Below, piece by piece: positions 52,615 through 64,000 of a stretch of 64,000 bases of DNA. The stretch's first letter is position 1. Every line of letters starts with the position of its first letter. The stretch comes from Lineus longissimus (lineage: Eukaryota; Nemertea; Pilidiophora; Heteronemertea; Lineidae), in contig NC_088315.1 of assembly GCF_910592395.1 (NCBI RefSeq), forward strand, positions 7,816,501-7,880,500, written 5' to 3'. Under the pieces are notes generated by a model, which made no database searches, had not been told where the DNA came from, and saw only the letters and a program-made list of their open reading frames with translations. The translations under genes were made by a program, and so were the position numbers.

Positions 52615-52785
52615 AACAAGTGACTCGCACAAGGTTACAATGAAGTCTCCCTGGGGAGTATTGAACTTATGATGTATGGATTACGCAAAGGCTGCATGAA
52701 GAACATCATGCACTGACTCGCATTTGAACCAAAGACATCTTGCTTGCAAGTCAAACCTCTACTCTCCAAGCTCTTAGAAAAGACA
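52615..52785 (-). mobile_element. tRNA-derived SINE (head plus body motif)
   Basis: On the minus strand a tRNA-like head aligns without gaps to a generic tRNA from the D arm to the T arm. It has GAGCTTGGAGAGTAGAGG (from 52773), an anticodon-arm region GACTTGCAAGC, and the box B GGTTCAAATGC (52730-52720). The acceptor stem does not pair well, so it is not an intact tRNA gene. The head most resembles Ala/Cys-type tRNAs. Downstream on the same strand TGTAACCTTGTGCGAGTCA (52639-52621) matches the SINE body motif also seen at 39095-39114. No clear tail was found. Confidence 0.6.
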
Positions 52786-54147
52786 CAACTGCCATAATGA
52801 ACATAGGTAGACATTACATTGTAATATCATAACTTTACTCCATTAACAAAAGGTATTCAAACGCATCGCAAAATTAGAAATAAAGGACCATTGTACGCCT
52901 CTGTCAGTTCATCCTAATTGGTGCAGGGTCTCCAGACAAGATTTTTAATCAACCCCGCTCAGATAATAGGATGTGCCCCGCACAGAAAAACTTCTCACTC
53001 ATTGGCTATCAGGTTGAAGCGAATGACGGACAGGTTGAAGAAATCAAAGACCAGCACACACTATCTCCGTATGACGTTACAGCGCTAATGATTTCTGCTG
53101 CGCAAGGTTAGCCCCGTGATTTGGGATAATTATGACCGTGGCATGAGGAAGGCAGAATGCCGCTATTATCATGGCCGTAACTATACCCTCTTTAAAATGA
53201 AGCTTTTTGTGCACGGAGCTAGAACCCTCTGGGGCTCTCGCACGCTATGAAAGGAGCCTTTTTAAAACATTCTAGAACAACCAGACTTTGAATGAATCTT
53301 GAAAATGCTTGAAAAATATCCCCAAGGAACATTCGACAAAACTGAACTAATCATACCTTATGTATTTTAGATGATTTCGAATTCAGTTTTCTCTTATGTA
53401 GTCTTTGCTCAGTGGGGGATTGGCAGAGGATTCAACAGCAACAATGACATTTGTACCTTACAGTTTCAGTTATGTTTACTCTTGTTGGGCCCGCGTATAT
53501 GAAAGATGAACTTTTGCGAGAAAAAATTCAAAACATAACAAAATACTGAGCAAGTTCATGTTTGTGTGGTGGCATGCGCAGATAAAAATTTAGGAAGAAT
53601 AACTTCTACAGCTTATAAGATCATGATTTTAAAATTTCAAAACGTAGGCAACTAGGAAACAAGAGCGTTTTTTTATGATTGAAATCACACCAAGTAATTC
53701 AAAGACTTTGCCCAGAAGACAAACCTTTGAACATAACAATCCTCGAACCTGGATTTTTAACGCTGTTTTCCCATTTATATTTCATTCCAAAACAAATCGT
53801 AACATTTCAAGTTGCACTCAAACAAATACACGCTTTGTTCTGCCTCTTTTTTTCTCATGATAAAACGACAAGTGTTTGAATGCAAAAAAGTATCAACTCT
53901 GCTTTTGATGTAACTCACTTGCTGGGAGTCTGGGTAACAAGTCTTAGCCTTAAAGCACCCAAGGGGTGTTAAAATGACAAGATAGTGTACTTTAATATTA
54001 CATGAATGTATACACGGTAAGAATTAACATCTATCCAGGGATCCTGTCAATTTTTGTAAAGAATTTCAAACTTCCTTCAGGCATTTCACCCACCACATAA
54101 ACAAAAGCTAACACCAGGAGCAAGTGCAATTCATCTTTATTGGTGAT

Positions 54148-54156
54148 AAATCAATA
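54148..54156. promoter_or_regulatory. ONECUT-like site AAATCAATA
   Basis: AAATCAATA is the reverse complement of TATTGATTT, an excellent match to the ONECUT/HNF6 consensus. Similar weaker cores occur at 36268-36277 (AATCAATATT) and near 9513 (AAATCAATC). They are consistent with, but do not demonstrate, autoregulation through the intron. Confidence 0.25.
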
Positions 54157-57000
54157 TTTTAAGAATTGAAAATTAGTTTCTAATTGTCTCAAAAGGAGTG
54201 CTACTTTGAAATGCCGCAGAGCTTTAAAACAAATGTACTTATGTAAAGGTGTTTTTTATTCTGTTTTCTTTATTGGACATTATACATCAGGCAACTATAT
54301 ACACGGATACAAATGTATCGAATAACCACCACTGCATTAGACCTGAAATGGTTAAAACTTAATGCATTACTTTCAACATCTTGATGATACGGCAGAAGAA
54401 CTTGGCATTCTCTCGACAGTATTTAGTCATCAGCTCGTGCAAGCATCAAGTACCAACCCAAGCCTCGCAACAAAAAGCATACAAAACAGCCGCAGGCAAC
54501 ATCAACGTAGCAAACAATTCGCCAGAAATCTCAAACCAGATAATTCACGGCGAACTTGCCTGAATGCACATCATAACTTATTCAGAAAAGTATCATATTT
54601 CTGTAGAAGTTGCGAAATATATTCACATTTCTTTACTGTGGTAGGAGCCTAAATTGTCATATCTTACGGCTACATGTACGTTGGCTCGGTTTTCACCTCG
54701 GGCGCTTTTGAGCGAAATATTTGCACGCCAAAAGAAATTGTTCTCTATATAATTGAGCGCTGAAAGAATGCATGTTACAGCATTCTATACACTGGAGTCG
54801 CTAAACAAAAAGATATTAGATACTTCATAAAAGAATCATATCACAACGATTCAAAACTATGCATTTATTGACGATTTATCCAAAACATTAAACGCCATCG
54901 GCAGTGAAAATCTAAATTTAGTCCATAATTCCTATGTGTTTTTGCTACTTTTTTTCTACTAACACGAATGTCACAACAATTTCCATGATTTGCAAAAATC
55001 ACCACTTATACCATTACCTGAATTGCTTCGTGTGACTTGTGCGAGCTGTGAATCAACACACCAGCGTCGCAAATCAGGTCATTACAGAAACACAACAGTC
55101 GGCGGGAACAATGAGAAGATATCATCGCACTGGCGTCCGTTTCACGCAAAGCAGACGAAATCAGACGTGCTTTCGTGAAGTGGAGCCTTTTTGAATTGTA
55201 CAGGGTGTTTCAGTGGATGAAGAGTGAACTCGGAGCTACTGTGGGTGGGGCTGACACATGCTCGCCGCACAATACCTCCAGTGCGTCCGTAATCAGGAAC
55301 AAATTAGTGTGCATGTACACAGAGCGCGCCAAAGAGGAGACAAACGTCACCAAAACACATACATCGATCATCAAATCCTGCAAACCCTGCTGCGACGTAT
55401 CTCTGCCAAAGGCATTGTTAGCCCCAATTTACTCAATGTGCCCAGGTGATGTGAGAAGATATCTACAAATTTAGTACAATCAGCCCCGTCGCTATTCTCG
55501 CCTCACCTATTAGGAACAAGGCAAGTGATGCTGTATGAAATCTCTGTGGCGAGGGAATCGTACAACTCCGGGGCACGCAAACCCTCCAGGAGTATTGTTC
55601 CCTGTCGGAGACTTATGACACATGACAGCTCGTACTAACTCGATACAATTTGTCGAGATGAATTAACCTTACATGGTGGTGATTTAATTCATGGGAAGAC
55701 CAGAATGTATGTCTGCATTTTGCACAAAACCAAATACATGTTTCTTTTAGTAAGAACTAAGACGCTCTCTTTGGCAAATAAGCATGACAATGAGATCTTG
55801 CCAGGATGGCGTGGCAGGACTTCAATCCATGCCCATTCGTTCGATGTGATGGAGGTTTCTCCAAACTGGTTGTATTTTTTATCTTTTCAGCACAGAGACG
55901 GCTGACAGAAAGGGGTTAAATTAGAAGTGAGGAATTCACTGAATTGTCAATTGGCACCTTTTAAATATTGCATATGGCCTCACATAGCCCACATAAATGA
56001 CAAGCACCACGATAAATTTCATACATTTAGATGACCATTCAAGCCTCTCCTAGACCTGAAAGCGTGCCACTTGGCACAAATTGCAGATGGCACTGTTGGT
56101 TCCTCCATCAAAGTTTCAAGCACACCAATTATCAAAACTTAACTATGAATGGGAGCTTCTCTCCAGCCATAGACAAGGGTTTTGTTGGCCAACAGGTGAG
56201 GTTTTACTCACGGGAAATATGTACACCCATTGTTTTATCATCAGGGAAGGCCAGGGAAAAGCGTTGAAGAGTCCCAAAAGAGGTATCAGTTTTGGGTTTT
56301 TTCTCTAAAAAGAAACAGCCATTTCAGCCCTCGTAAGATGTTTCTGGGGGCGGCATAAGAGTGTCCTTTGCAACAAACTTTAAGGACAAAGCTTTTTATC
56401 TGCACAAGACATGCATCTGACATGCTTTTTACTCTACCATCTTGCAGTGACAACCAACGCTTGCACCTTCGACTTTTTTGCCTATCAGGAGAATTTAATC
56501 AACAACAGCGTGTTACAAACATAGTTTTTTTAATGTAAAACATGTCGAGATTACAATAAAAGGTTTGCCAAATAAACTCGTGTTTATTTACACAGCGTTT
56601 CAAGCACAAGAGGCATGACTGTAATCTTTTATACATCACCCATGCTTTATACACAAACATTCTCGGTCAAGTTATGCTGAATCAAATCACAGTCCATAGG
56701 AAAAGCCTATAAATGGGTTCGATGGGTGAGCTACCTCTGAGAGGGTCTAACCTTGCTAAATGTTTGATCTTCGATATGCAGCCTCTCCTCTTGGATATGA
56801 ATGGTGCTCGCCTTGGAGCCAAGTGCCATATAGGTATTGAACCAGCTCCAGTTATATTTTGCTGTGATTCATGTATTGTCTACTTAATGGCAGTGTGAAC
56901 TGACAGATAGCACAACGCACGTGTAAACCGGTTTGGTTCTCGTGTCGTACAAGTCATTGTGTACCCCGTGATTGTAGTACATGACAACACGTGATACAGA

Positions 57001-57092
57001 GTACAGTAGAACCTCTCTATTAAGGACACTGTCGGGACTAACAAGTGCTGTCCTTAATAGAGAGGTGTCTCCAAAGAGAGGTTCCACTGTAT
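57001..57092. mobile_element. Miniature nested-palindrome element, copy 3 (best preserved)
   Basis: Outer inverted repeats TACAGTAGAACCTCTCT (57002-57018) and AGAGAGGTTCCACTGTA (57075-57091) pair at 16 of 17 positions. An inner pair, CTCTCTATTAAGGAC (57013-57027) and GTCCTTAATAGAGAG (57050-57064), is perfect. Both outer ends sit on TA, compatible with a TA target duplication as used by Tc1/mariner-type MITEs (inference). Length is about 90 bp with no ORF. Confidence 0.82.
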
Positions 57093-58357
57093 GACCATCT
57101 TTGCTGACAGTCAATGTGCAAGGCTAGGTGACATTTTTCGCCAAAATCAGTGTGGAGTACATATTTTGAATAATTCAACCATTTACTAGTATTTTATGTA
57201 TAGTGCTTTCGCTATACATCGAGTTAACTGTTACTTAATAGTTAAGTGTTAAGTAAGTTATGTCAAGATGCACATGCATGGGTGAGGTTGAACAATCGAG
57301 TTATGATTACTATACAAATGAAAATGCAGCAAAAAGGTTAGAGAATAATTCTGACGACCTTGATTAGGATTAAGGAAAATTAAATGCTTCAAAGAGATTT
57401 TATCATACTTTGAGACAAAATTGGCTTTTGAGATCAAAATTTGAATTTTTTTAAACAACGTGACTTTGTGATAGTCAAACGCTCAACGTCGCCATGGCAA
57501 CCTGACCGTGACCATATAGGGTTAAGCCACTATCAGTATTTGATACTTGAGGCATAGGCCATTGCTGTGGAGTGTGAAATCCGAGATGCCAGAGATAATT
57601 TTGGAAATGCACTTATGTGTGGAAGATTCACCCATTTTGGCAATAGATCTCTCAAAGGTTGTCGGTTCCAAATCAAGTCGGGCAAAATGCAATGCATACT
57701 ATGTACAACACATGCACAGAATCGACAAAAATTTGAGTTGAATCAGATAACAGATAAGTATATCAAATCTTCTTAGCTTTAGAACTTAAAGACACACTCG
57801 TAAAACGAAGTTCACCTCTTTATCAATTTTAAGTTAATTACCCACGCTGAACTCACGAAGTTGGCGAGGTCAGCGCATCATGGTAAACTAGCGACTCTGG
57901 CAGCCTCTGAGGGAAGATTTTAATGAGTAGTGGGAATAGGCAGCTGATACTTAGCTAAGATGTGGAGATGATTTGCCATGAACAACGGCTTCTGACACAG
58001 CGGACTCGCAACTGACAGAGGATGCTAAGATACTATGGCGCGCCGTCAGTGATGCGGCGCGGTATAATTGCGTAAGCCACAGAAGACGACGCTAAATGCG
58101 CTGGCCGCTTTCTATTTGTAAACAATTGGGGACTTTTTTAATGGGAGAGGGGAATTGGTTGAATATGGAGCTTTAGACTTGAGATTACACAGATATCTTG
58201 GAGGGTTCATGCAAGAAGTCCAAGCGTCTCATTTCTATCATATATTGACATGTTAGTATAATGCAGTTGAGGGCCAGTCAAAAAGGTAACAGTGGTTGGA
58301 TTCCTTATGTTTTGCAAAGCAATGCTGTTCTGGTCAGAAGTAATATTTGATAATGTA

Positions 58358-58414
58358 GGTTCTTCTATAGCGTTTCACACTGCACAACACAGTACTGTCT
58401 TCAAAGCGCTTTAC
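58358..58414 (-). mobile_element. SINE 3' tail fragment
   Basis: On the minus strand GTAAAGCGCTTTGAAGACAG (58414-58395) is followed about 20 bases later by CGCTATAGAAGAACC (58372-58358). The pairing of a TAAAGCGCTTTG motif with a CGCTATAnAA motif is typical of the 3' part of several widespread SINE families. No head was recognised in the adjacent upstream sequence. Confidence 0.55.
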
Positions 58415-58490
58415 ATTCATTCCCCAGCCTAACCCACAAACCTTTCTGACTTGGCCTCAGGATAGATTAGCAGTAACTGTAAAGCACACT

Positions 58491-58752
58491 ACAGACAAGT
58501 GATTTTATCAGAGCGACAGGTGATAACTATTGCTGCAATTAGCAATTAAAAGATTGCTTGTCTGCAGTCCCTTGTCACAGAGAATTTCAGGAAATCAAAC
58601 AGGTTAGATATTCATCAAACATCACAGTACTAGCGATGATCCCCACAGACAAGTGATGAAATATCACTCATTGTGGTGACAAAAATATATTGCTCATCTG
58701 CAGTGCGCTTGAAGTGCAGTTATATCAAGAATTGATAAAGACTAGTCTTTAT
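58491..58752. repeat. Cluster of palindromic repeat units ending in an 18-bp palindrome (copy B)
   Basis: Two related hairpin-like units occur in the same order. ACAGACAAGTGAT (58491) is closed by GATTGCTTGTCTGCAG (ending about 58566). ACAGACAAGTGAT (58645) is closed by ATTGCTCATCTGCAG (ending about 58702). After the second comes TATATCAAGAATTG and the perfect palindrome ATAAAGACTAGTCTTTAT (58735-58752), identical to that at 45993-46010. Likely a decayed MITE-like element with internal duplication. Confidence 0.7.
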
Positions 58753-60571
58753 TAATGCTTGGTTATATGGAAATCTGAAAGTCATGTTATCTAAACTGGT
58801 AAGAAACTACAGGTTAGACGATTCAGATTAGTTTGGTCTCATTCCTACAGAGGGCACTCTTACCTGGAAAACAGGACTTTACTACGCTGAATAAATAAAG
58901 ACACGACGTTATATTGCTGACAAAAAAATTTCAAGGTGCCACATGCGTATTATTTTTGCATTGTTTTTCTAACCAGCAAGTGTTTTTGCCCCAACCCACA
59001 AAGAAAAGACAGAAATATGATATCAGAAAGATAGTAGCTGGTGTAGTGCACTATAGACCAGAAGCCAAGGGCATGCGGTTCAATATACCCAGTGGCCAAT
59101 GAGTCAATGAGGTTTTATTTGAAAAGATACACATTCAAAATGTAGTATGGCAGCCGCGTGTACCATACCACACTTCACAGCATTCATCAACCATCCAGCC
59201 GGCCCACCGAGGACGCCGAATTTGCATACGCAAGTTGCTGCAGAAATTTTTAATGAGCAACTAAAATGAGAGTAGCACTCCACGTCGAAAAACTTAAACA
59301 AACACTCGCCTCTTGGATGGAAGTGTTCTAACGTGCCTTACAGCATACAACCATTGTGTACATGCTAATCCTACCGAGTTATCATAGCGCATACCCACCA
59401 AAGTAAAGTTTTTGTTATTGACTCTGAACCCGATCCAGACCTTGCCTTTGAGACAGGGCTAAAGCAGAGCAAACGTTTTTTCTCTCTGGTATCAATTTCC
59501 GTTTATACCATGCGTTCTATTATTTCTGGCAGCCATGGCGTATAGCTATGTTCCTATGATATAATGACCATGTCTACGGGCGTGGACGACACATAGCGAT
59601 ACGATTCAATGGGGGAATAGGTAATGTAATACTTGAGACACAAAGCCATCTTGCCAAAGGTTCTCGTTCTATGTGTATTATGACCAATGAAACAGCAGCA
59701 GCAAGCAACACTTTTTAGAGTGAGAATAACAAACCTGTAGGTTTTCATCTGCTCTTGTTTGTCCCAAACCATGCCTTATTTTTTGATATTTCAGAACAGA
59801 ATACCAAAGAGTGAAAGTAAATTGGCAACAATTTGAGATTAGAAACAACACTGAAAGTGCTTTTACAACTTATCAATTTATTACTAATCATTTTTTACAT
59901 GGACAATGTGGCCTGCCACACTCAAGAGACATTATAACTTGAATTCTGCTTTCAAATACGGTTTTCAATCAAAAAATAGACAGTTAATAAAGACAAAAGA
60001 ACTCAAGGTGAGGTGAAATCTACACAGTGCATCTTGCAGTTACAGCTGAAATAGAGGTTTGGTCTTGGTGTTTCCAAGGACAGGGTTTTTCCTTTTTACA
60101 TCATGAACACACGACACCAAGGAATGAACTTCCAACGAAATTCCTAGTCACAATTAAAAGTGGTGATGAAGCGTACGCATGAGCAACTCAGCCTAGAACC
60201 TAACTGAGTTTAGACTTGCTCATTTTTTCATTTCAAGTTGTCTAAACCTGTGAAATATTTCATTTTTATTCATATTTTAGAAATCTACCTGTTCGTAGGA
60301 AGTTGATACCTCGATGTTTTTTTCACAAGAAGCTGAAGCCCACTGTACACAAGATATGTTGTAGAGAAATTTCCATTGACATATCGCAGCGAGGAGCAAC
60401 GAGAAGATCTCTCATCTGCTGGTAAAACCGTTAGTTTGTAGTTCACAGCGACAGAAACTACTCGTTTCAGGGGAAATTAACTGGAGTGCACAAACAGATT
60501 AAATTCTTAGGCCAAACCACCCAGTTAAAGAGTATGTCAGTGACTAGATCTTGTGTATAGCGAGTTTTAAG

Positions 60572-60870
60572 TACTACAGGACAGTAAAGTCCAAGTTGGT
60601 TTTTAAGATTCACCGTGCATTCTGCACAAATCTCCAATCTTCATGGATCCTTCACCAACTTAGACTCAAACCGCTTCATTCTAACTTGGCAACATCAATA
60701 ATGGATTTTGTACAAAGCTACATACATAGTGTACACTGACCCTTGCCAAGTCGGACTGAAACCAACACTACAGGACAGTTCATTCCAAGTTGGTAAGATC
60801 TCCAGTGCATCATGCACAAGCCTGAGCACAGCAGATCTCCACCAAGTTAGCATGAACCAGAATAGCAACA
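60572..60870. repeat. Diverged tandem duplication, about 190-bp period
   Basis: ACTACAGGACAG, CCAAGTTGGT, TGCATNNTGCACAA and CACCAANTTAG occur in that order twice, at 60572/60767, 60591/60785, 60617/60805 and 60653/60840. The order is kept and offsets are 187-195 bases, so this is a real but old duplication. Short plus-strand frames through it are not credible genes. Confidence 0.82.
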
Positions 60871-61646
60871 ACATAAAAGATAACTCACACTGAACTTGTT
60901 GAGGGTAGGGGGAAGACGCCGGTTGGGGCACAGTGTTGCCTTTATGGTAATTATCTATAAACGGTAAAGAAATCATCCAACTTTACATACAACGGCAGTT
61001 CAAACTCGCACCTGAAATATCACGACTAAGAAATTGATTAAAACCACAATGTAACCACAATTACCTTGTAAATTTGAAAGATTCTAAAAAATACCCTGTA
61101 CCATCATGAAAAACTCCAACCGTAAAGCTGACATTTTTATTTCCTCAGGTTGATTCAAACATAAGATATTACGTTTGACTTTTTACTCTTATCGCCAAGA
61201 GTAAGTAGCTCATGATTCAAAGGGTTAAACACCGTCACCATCCAAGAAGAAATTGAATTAAAACCCAGCTTTAGAATTCACACAGATTTCGGCGCGTTGA
61301 AAAAACATGGCGTTCGTTAAAATATAAAACAACCCACACCCAGTCTCGAACGCAATTAATTTTTGTCCTCGTGCAATTAGGTGATTCGCGCTGTCTTATA
61401 GTTGATCCCTGTCATCAAAGACGCCACACAGAATCTAGAATAGTTGGTGCAGTGTTATTGGGATTCTGGTCACTTGAAGGCATGAGTCGGCATGCTCTTG
61501 TGGTTTTGGAGGTGTCAGGTCAGGTAGTTGTTTTTTTCTGTTTACTATAAACACAGATGACGGCAGCACATCAAAATTGTTGGATGTACACAAATGGCTA
61601 AGCCCAAGTCACTGATTGGTCAACCTAGGTCACATGTTGCCAGTTG

Positions 61647-61667
61647 CCCCCCCCCCCCCCCCCCCCC
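61647..61667 (+). repeat. C21 homopolymer tract
   Basis: Twenty-one consecutive C residues. The complementary G run could form a G-quadruplex and the C run an i-motif. Length in the real genome is uncertain because homopolymers are error-prone in sequencing and assembly. Confidence 0.95.
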
Positions 61668-64000
61668 GGTCATTTAAACCTATCTCTAGCTGTGACACCA
61701 GAGCTGGGTGGATGAAGAGCTATATACTGAAGTGCACTTGTGAATTAACCTCGGTCAGTTTAGATCTTGAGATGTTCAAGGCTGAGGCGATGCTGGGAAC
61801 ATTGAATCTTGAACAATATCCCCCCTTTCGCATTACATAGGGTATAGCTAAGCCTCGTTAGATCTGCACTCACACGTGTCTATTCCATTATTCTTATTGT
61901 CAATTCCCCTAAAAACTCAGAAAAAGTTAACATAGATTGTCTTATTCATTTTGGATATCATGACATACCACCTACATGTGAGTCGATATACCAATTTCAT
62001 AACAAACCTATTAGTCCACTTTCAATCTTCCAATCTACATGAAAACAAAGACAATATGATATTAATTTTTCATCATTAAGTTTCAAAATAGACTTATTTT
62101 ATTCAACCTACTACAAAACCCCTCAAAATCTATGTCAAATTATCATCCCATGTAAAAATTCCCATTAGTCAATATTTAAACTAAATGCACCAAAAAGCGC
62201 CCAATTTAAATCTCATGAAATTCAACTCTGTCTCAATTGCAACATTTAAAAACACTGTCCTCCAATCAAATTCAAAGTGTAAAACAGTTTTTTAACCTAG
62301 CACATTAAATGGCTAAGCGACAAAAATAGCGCCAGATAACGTGTCATTATTCTCTGCGTCCAATAACAAACTGTAACTTGTACATTTTATAGTCAGCTTA
62401 TCATGTAGCTGGCTTGACGATGTAAGTAAGGCATCGGTGCGCACAGCTAAACGGCATCGAATTCTCAAAGAGATTGAGAACGCCAGGAGCAATCTACGAC
62501 AAACTACGCCAGAGACACCTATCGGACGCTGCACTCACGACTAATGTTTAGTTTTTAGCTCCAGGCCCCAGTCTCTGATAACAAGAAGTTGAAATTTGTC
62601 TCGGATATGTTTTGTGTCGGAACAACTAGGCGTATTGTGATCAAGATAATCAAACGCTGGTACAGAAAGGCGACAAGGCGATGTGAAATATTAAATAGGT
62701 TCATTGTTTCTCCTAAAACCAAAAGCTTTCTCGATGATAGAAATTGTTTGAAAAAAAGTTTTTCTGAAAGCGTGCGCCATGCCTACGTAAGGGGAATGGC
62801 ACAGACAGCACTTTCAATACAAGGGTGCAAAGAAGTGCTCTTTAATTTTTTAACGGGTTTTATTTATAGAAAGTAATTGTGTTTTTGTGAATAGTGCCAG
62901 CTTCCAGGGAAGCTTTACCCTGATGGGGATGAATTCTTGCTCATTATAATTCTATTATTTTTCTTCAAATATCAAACGAATTTTGGTGACATTCGGAAGA
63001 GAAATTCTCGCTGAAGAAAGAACATTTGTCTCTTTATTTCAAACTTTAACAATAGTGATATTTTCTATATCATTTGAAAACATCGAAACTTATGCAATCT
63101 TCAAATCAAATCAATTCGATCAAAGGATTGAAAGCTGAGGTCAACTATATATATCAACAAAGTTTAGATACTGGGTGATTTGTAATGTAATGTAGGAGGA
63201 AACCTACACTGTCGAGAGTCACCCTCTATGACACGAGTTGTCAGAGTGGCATAATGAAGACATGGGCATTTCACATCTGAGGTCAAGGGTTGTGACATGA
63301 AGACGTGCATCAACCAGGAGTGGAAATCAAGACCTCAGAGGGGACAGGCACTGATGTTTTCACATCGGTCTTACCACTGCTACCCTGACAACCTTCATCA
63401 AGGGATTCTGACTCTGAGGTCTCTCCGCCAGTGTTTACATTCCACAGATATCATTCTTAAAGGACAACTGGCACCGGGTGCACAAACCATCAACGTTATT
63501 CTAGCTTCGAATTTACTTCAATCAAATACAAATAAACATCAAATAAAAAACTTACCATGATATTTTTCAATATATTCCGTGAAAAATAACACTGATACCC
63601 ACAAGAAACCTTCACCAATGTTGAATGGAAAAGTATGATACAGAACACACACAATTTATGTAGCAAACAATTTGACTTTCTCTGTATGGCTTTAAATTAT
63701 TATTTACAGCAACGACGATTTTTAATTTCAAAGTCGACTTCAGAAACTACTCAGGTCAGTTACTTAACAGCTGTACTGCTGCCGATATCATACTCATAGG
63801 ACATGTGCTCGTGCAGGACCAGTAACTTTATCGTGACCAATGAAAACACACGACACACAGATCATCATCACACCGACAAACTCAACCCATTGGTCACGTC
63901 AAACTCACAACAATCCAATGGGAGCGCCAACAGAAGTCACATGGACTTTACGCCGACGATTTCCCGGCTTTTCAAAGCATTTTCACAAACTCTCACACAG

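Larger units (their letters stand above)
6015..64000 (-). other. onecut: Presumed giant intron of the onecut gene (incomplete at the window edge)
   Basis: Nothing upstream of the acceptor on the minus strand encodes a recognisable CUT domain. Family first exons usually encode several hundred residues in one open frame, which would stand out; no minus-strand open frame above 6014 exceeds about 125 codons and none has CUT-like sequence. The simplest reading is that the donor exon lies beyond 64000 and that this stretch is intron. Very long introns at this position are known for family members. The interval could also hold alternative non-coding exons, lncRNAs or small nested genes that I cannot see. 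Its contents are repeats and candidate regulatory blocks listed separately. Confidence 0.7.
52790..64000. other. Intronic sequence, no gene recognised
   Basis: Contains the palindromic elements and SINE tail described separately, a CpG-dense patch at about 58010-58110 and a possible regulatory block near 53080-53170. A plus-strand frame of 95 codons at 62589-62876 (basic, beginning MKFVSDMFCVG) is unrecognised. The upstream onecut exon is not seen before the window ends. Confidence 0.5.

Noticed and set aside
56885-56905. microRNA-like seed GGCAGTGT (miR-34 type)
   Set aside because: The match stops after the seed and I see no hairpin around it.
1-64000. Prokaryotic features (operons, CRISPR arrays, insertion sequences)
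   Set aside because: No dense coding, no regularly spaced identical repeats with unique spacers, and a spliced metazoan homeobox exon is present.

Overview
The window looks like eukaryotic (metazoan) nuclear DNA. It is AT-rich by eye and gene-poor. It shows no operon structure, no run of long ORFs, and many short dispersed and tandem repeats. The one coding feature I can name with confidence is the 3' terminal coding exon of a ONECUT-class (HNF6/onecut) homeobox gene on the minus strand at 5722-6014. It encodes the lysine-rich linker, the complete divergent homeodomain with the class-typical Phe48/Met50 residues, a 20-residue Asn/Ser-rich tail and a TAA stop. It is preceded by a good splice acceptor. 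The homeodomain has the wording I associate with invertebrate family members (KETKRPSKEMQ rather than vertebrate KENKRPSKELQ). Together with the repeat types this suggests an invertebrate, perhaps a marine deuterostome or lophotrochozoan; I cannot place it more closely.

Layout on the minus strand. The gene runs from high to low coordinates. The exon with the CUT domain, which should lie upstream (above 6014), is not recognisable among the open frames here, so it is probably beyond position 64000. On that reading about 58 kb (6015-64000) is part of one very long intron. Positions 1-5721 are the 3' UTR (extent unresolved) and downstream flank.

Repeats. A nine-unit array of X-box (RFX-site-like) 14-mers spaced about 21 bp lies at 4650-4827. 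A family of roughly 90-bp nested-palindrome miniature elements has three copies, near 7.4, 42.8 and 57.0 kb. SINE pieces include a tRNA-like head plus a shared body motif at 52.6-52.8 kb, the body motif alone at 39.1 kb and a typical SINE tail at 58.4 kb. There is a cluster of palindromic repeats at 58.49-58.75 kb, with one motif shared with 45.95-46.01 kb. Several minisatellites (26.4, 27.3, 36.4, 43.9, 60.6 kb), an (ATG)8 run and a C21 tract complete the list.

Between the repeats are blocks richer in CpG and homeodomain cores (TAATTA/ATTA), for example 1.1, 6.7, 12.5, 16.2, 32.5, 35.0, 41.7 and 58.0 kb. They look like candidate cis-regulatory elements, as expected around a developmental regulator, but single-sequence inspection cannot prove conservation. 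I see no convincing second protein-coding gene, intact tRNA gene, rRNA or CRISPR. I found no clear new molecular system; the most unusual structure is the helically phased X-box array in the 3' flank of the onecut exon.
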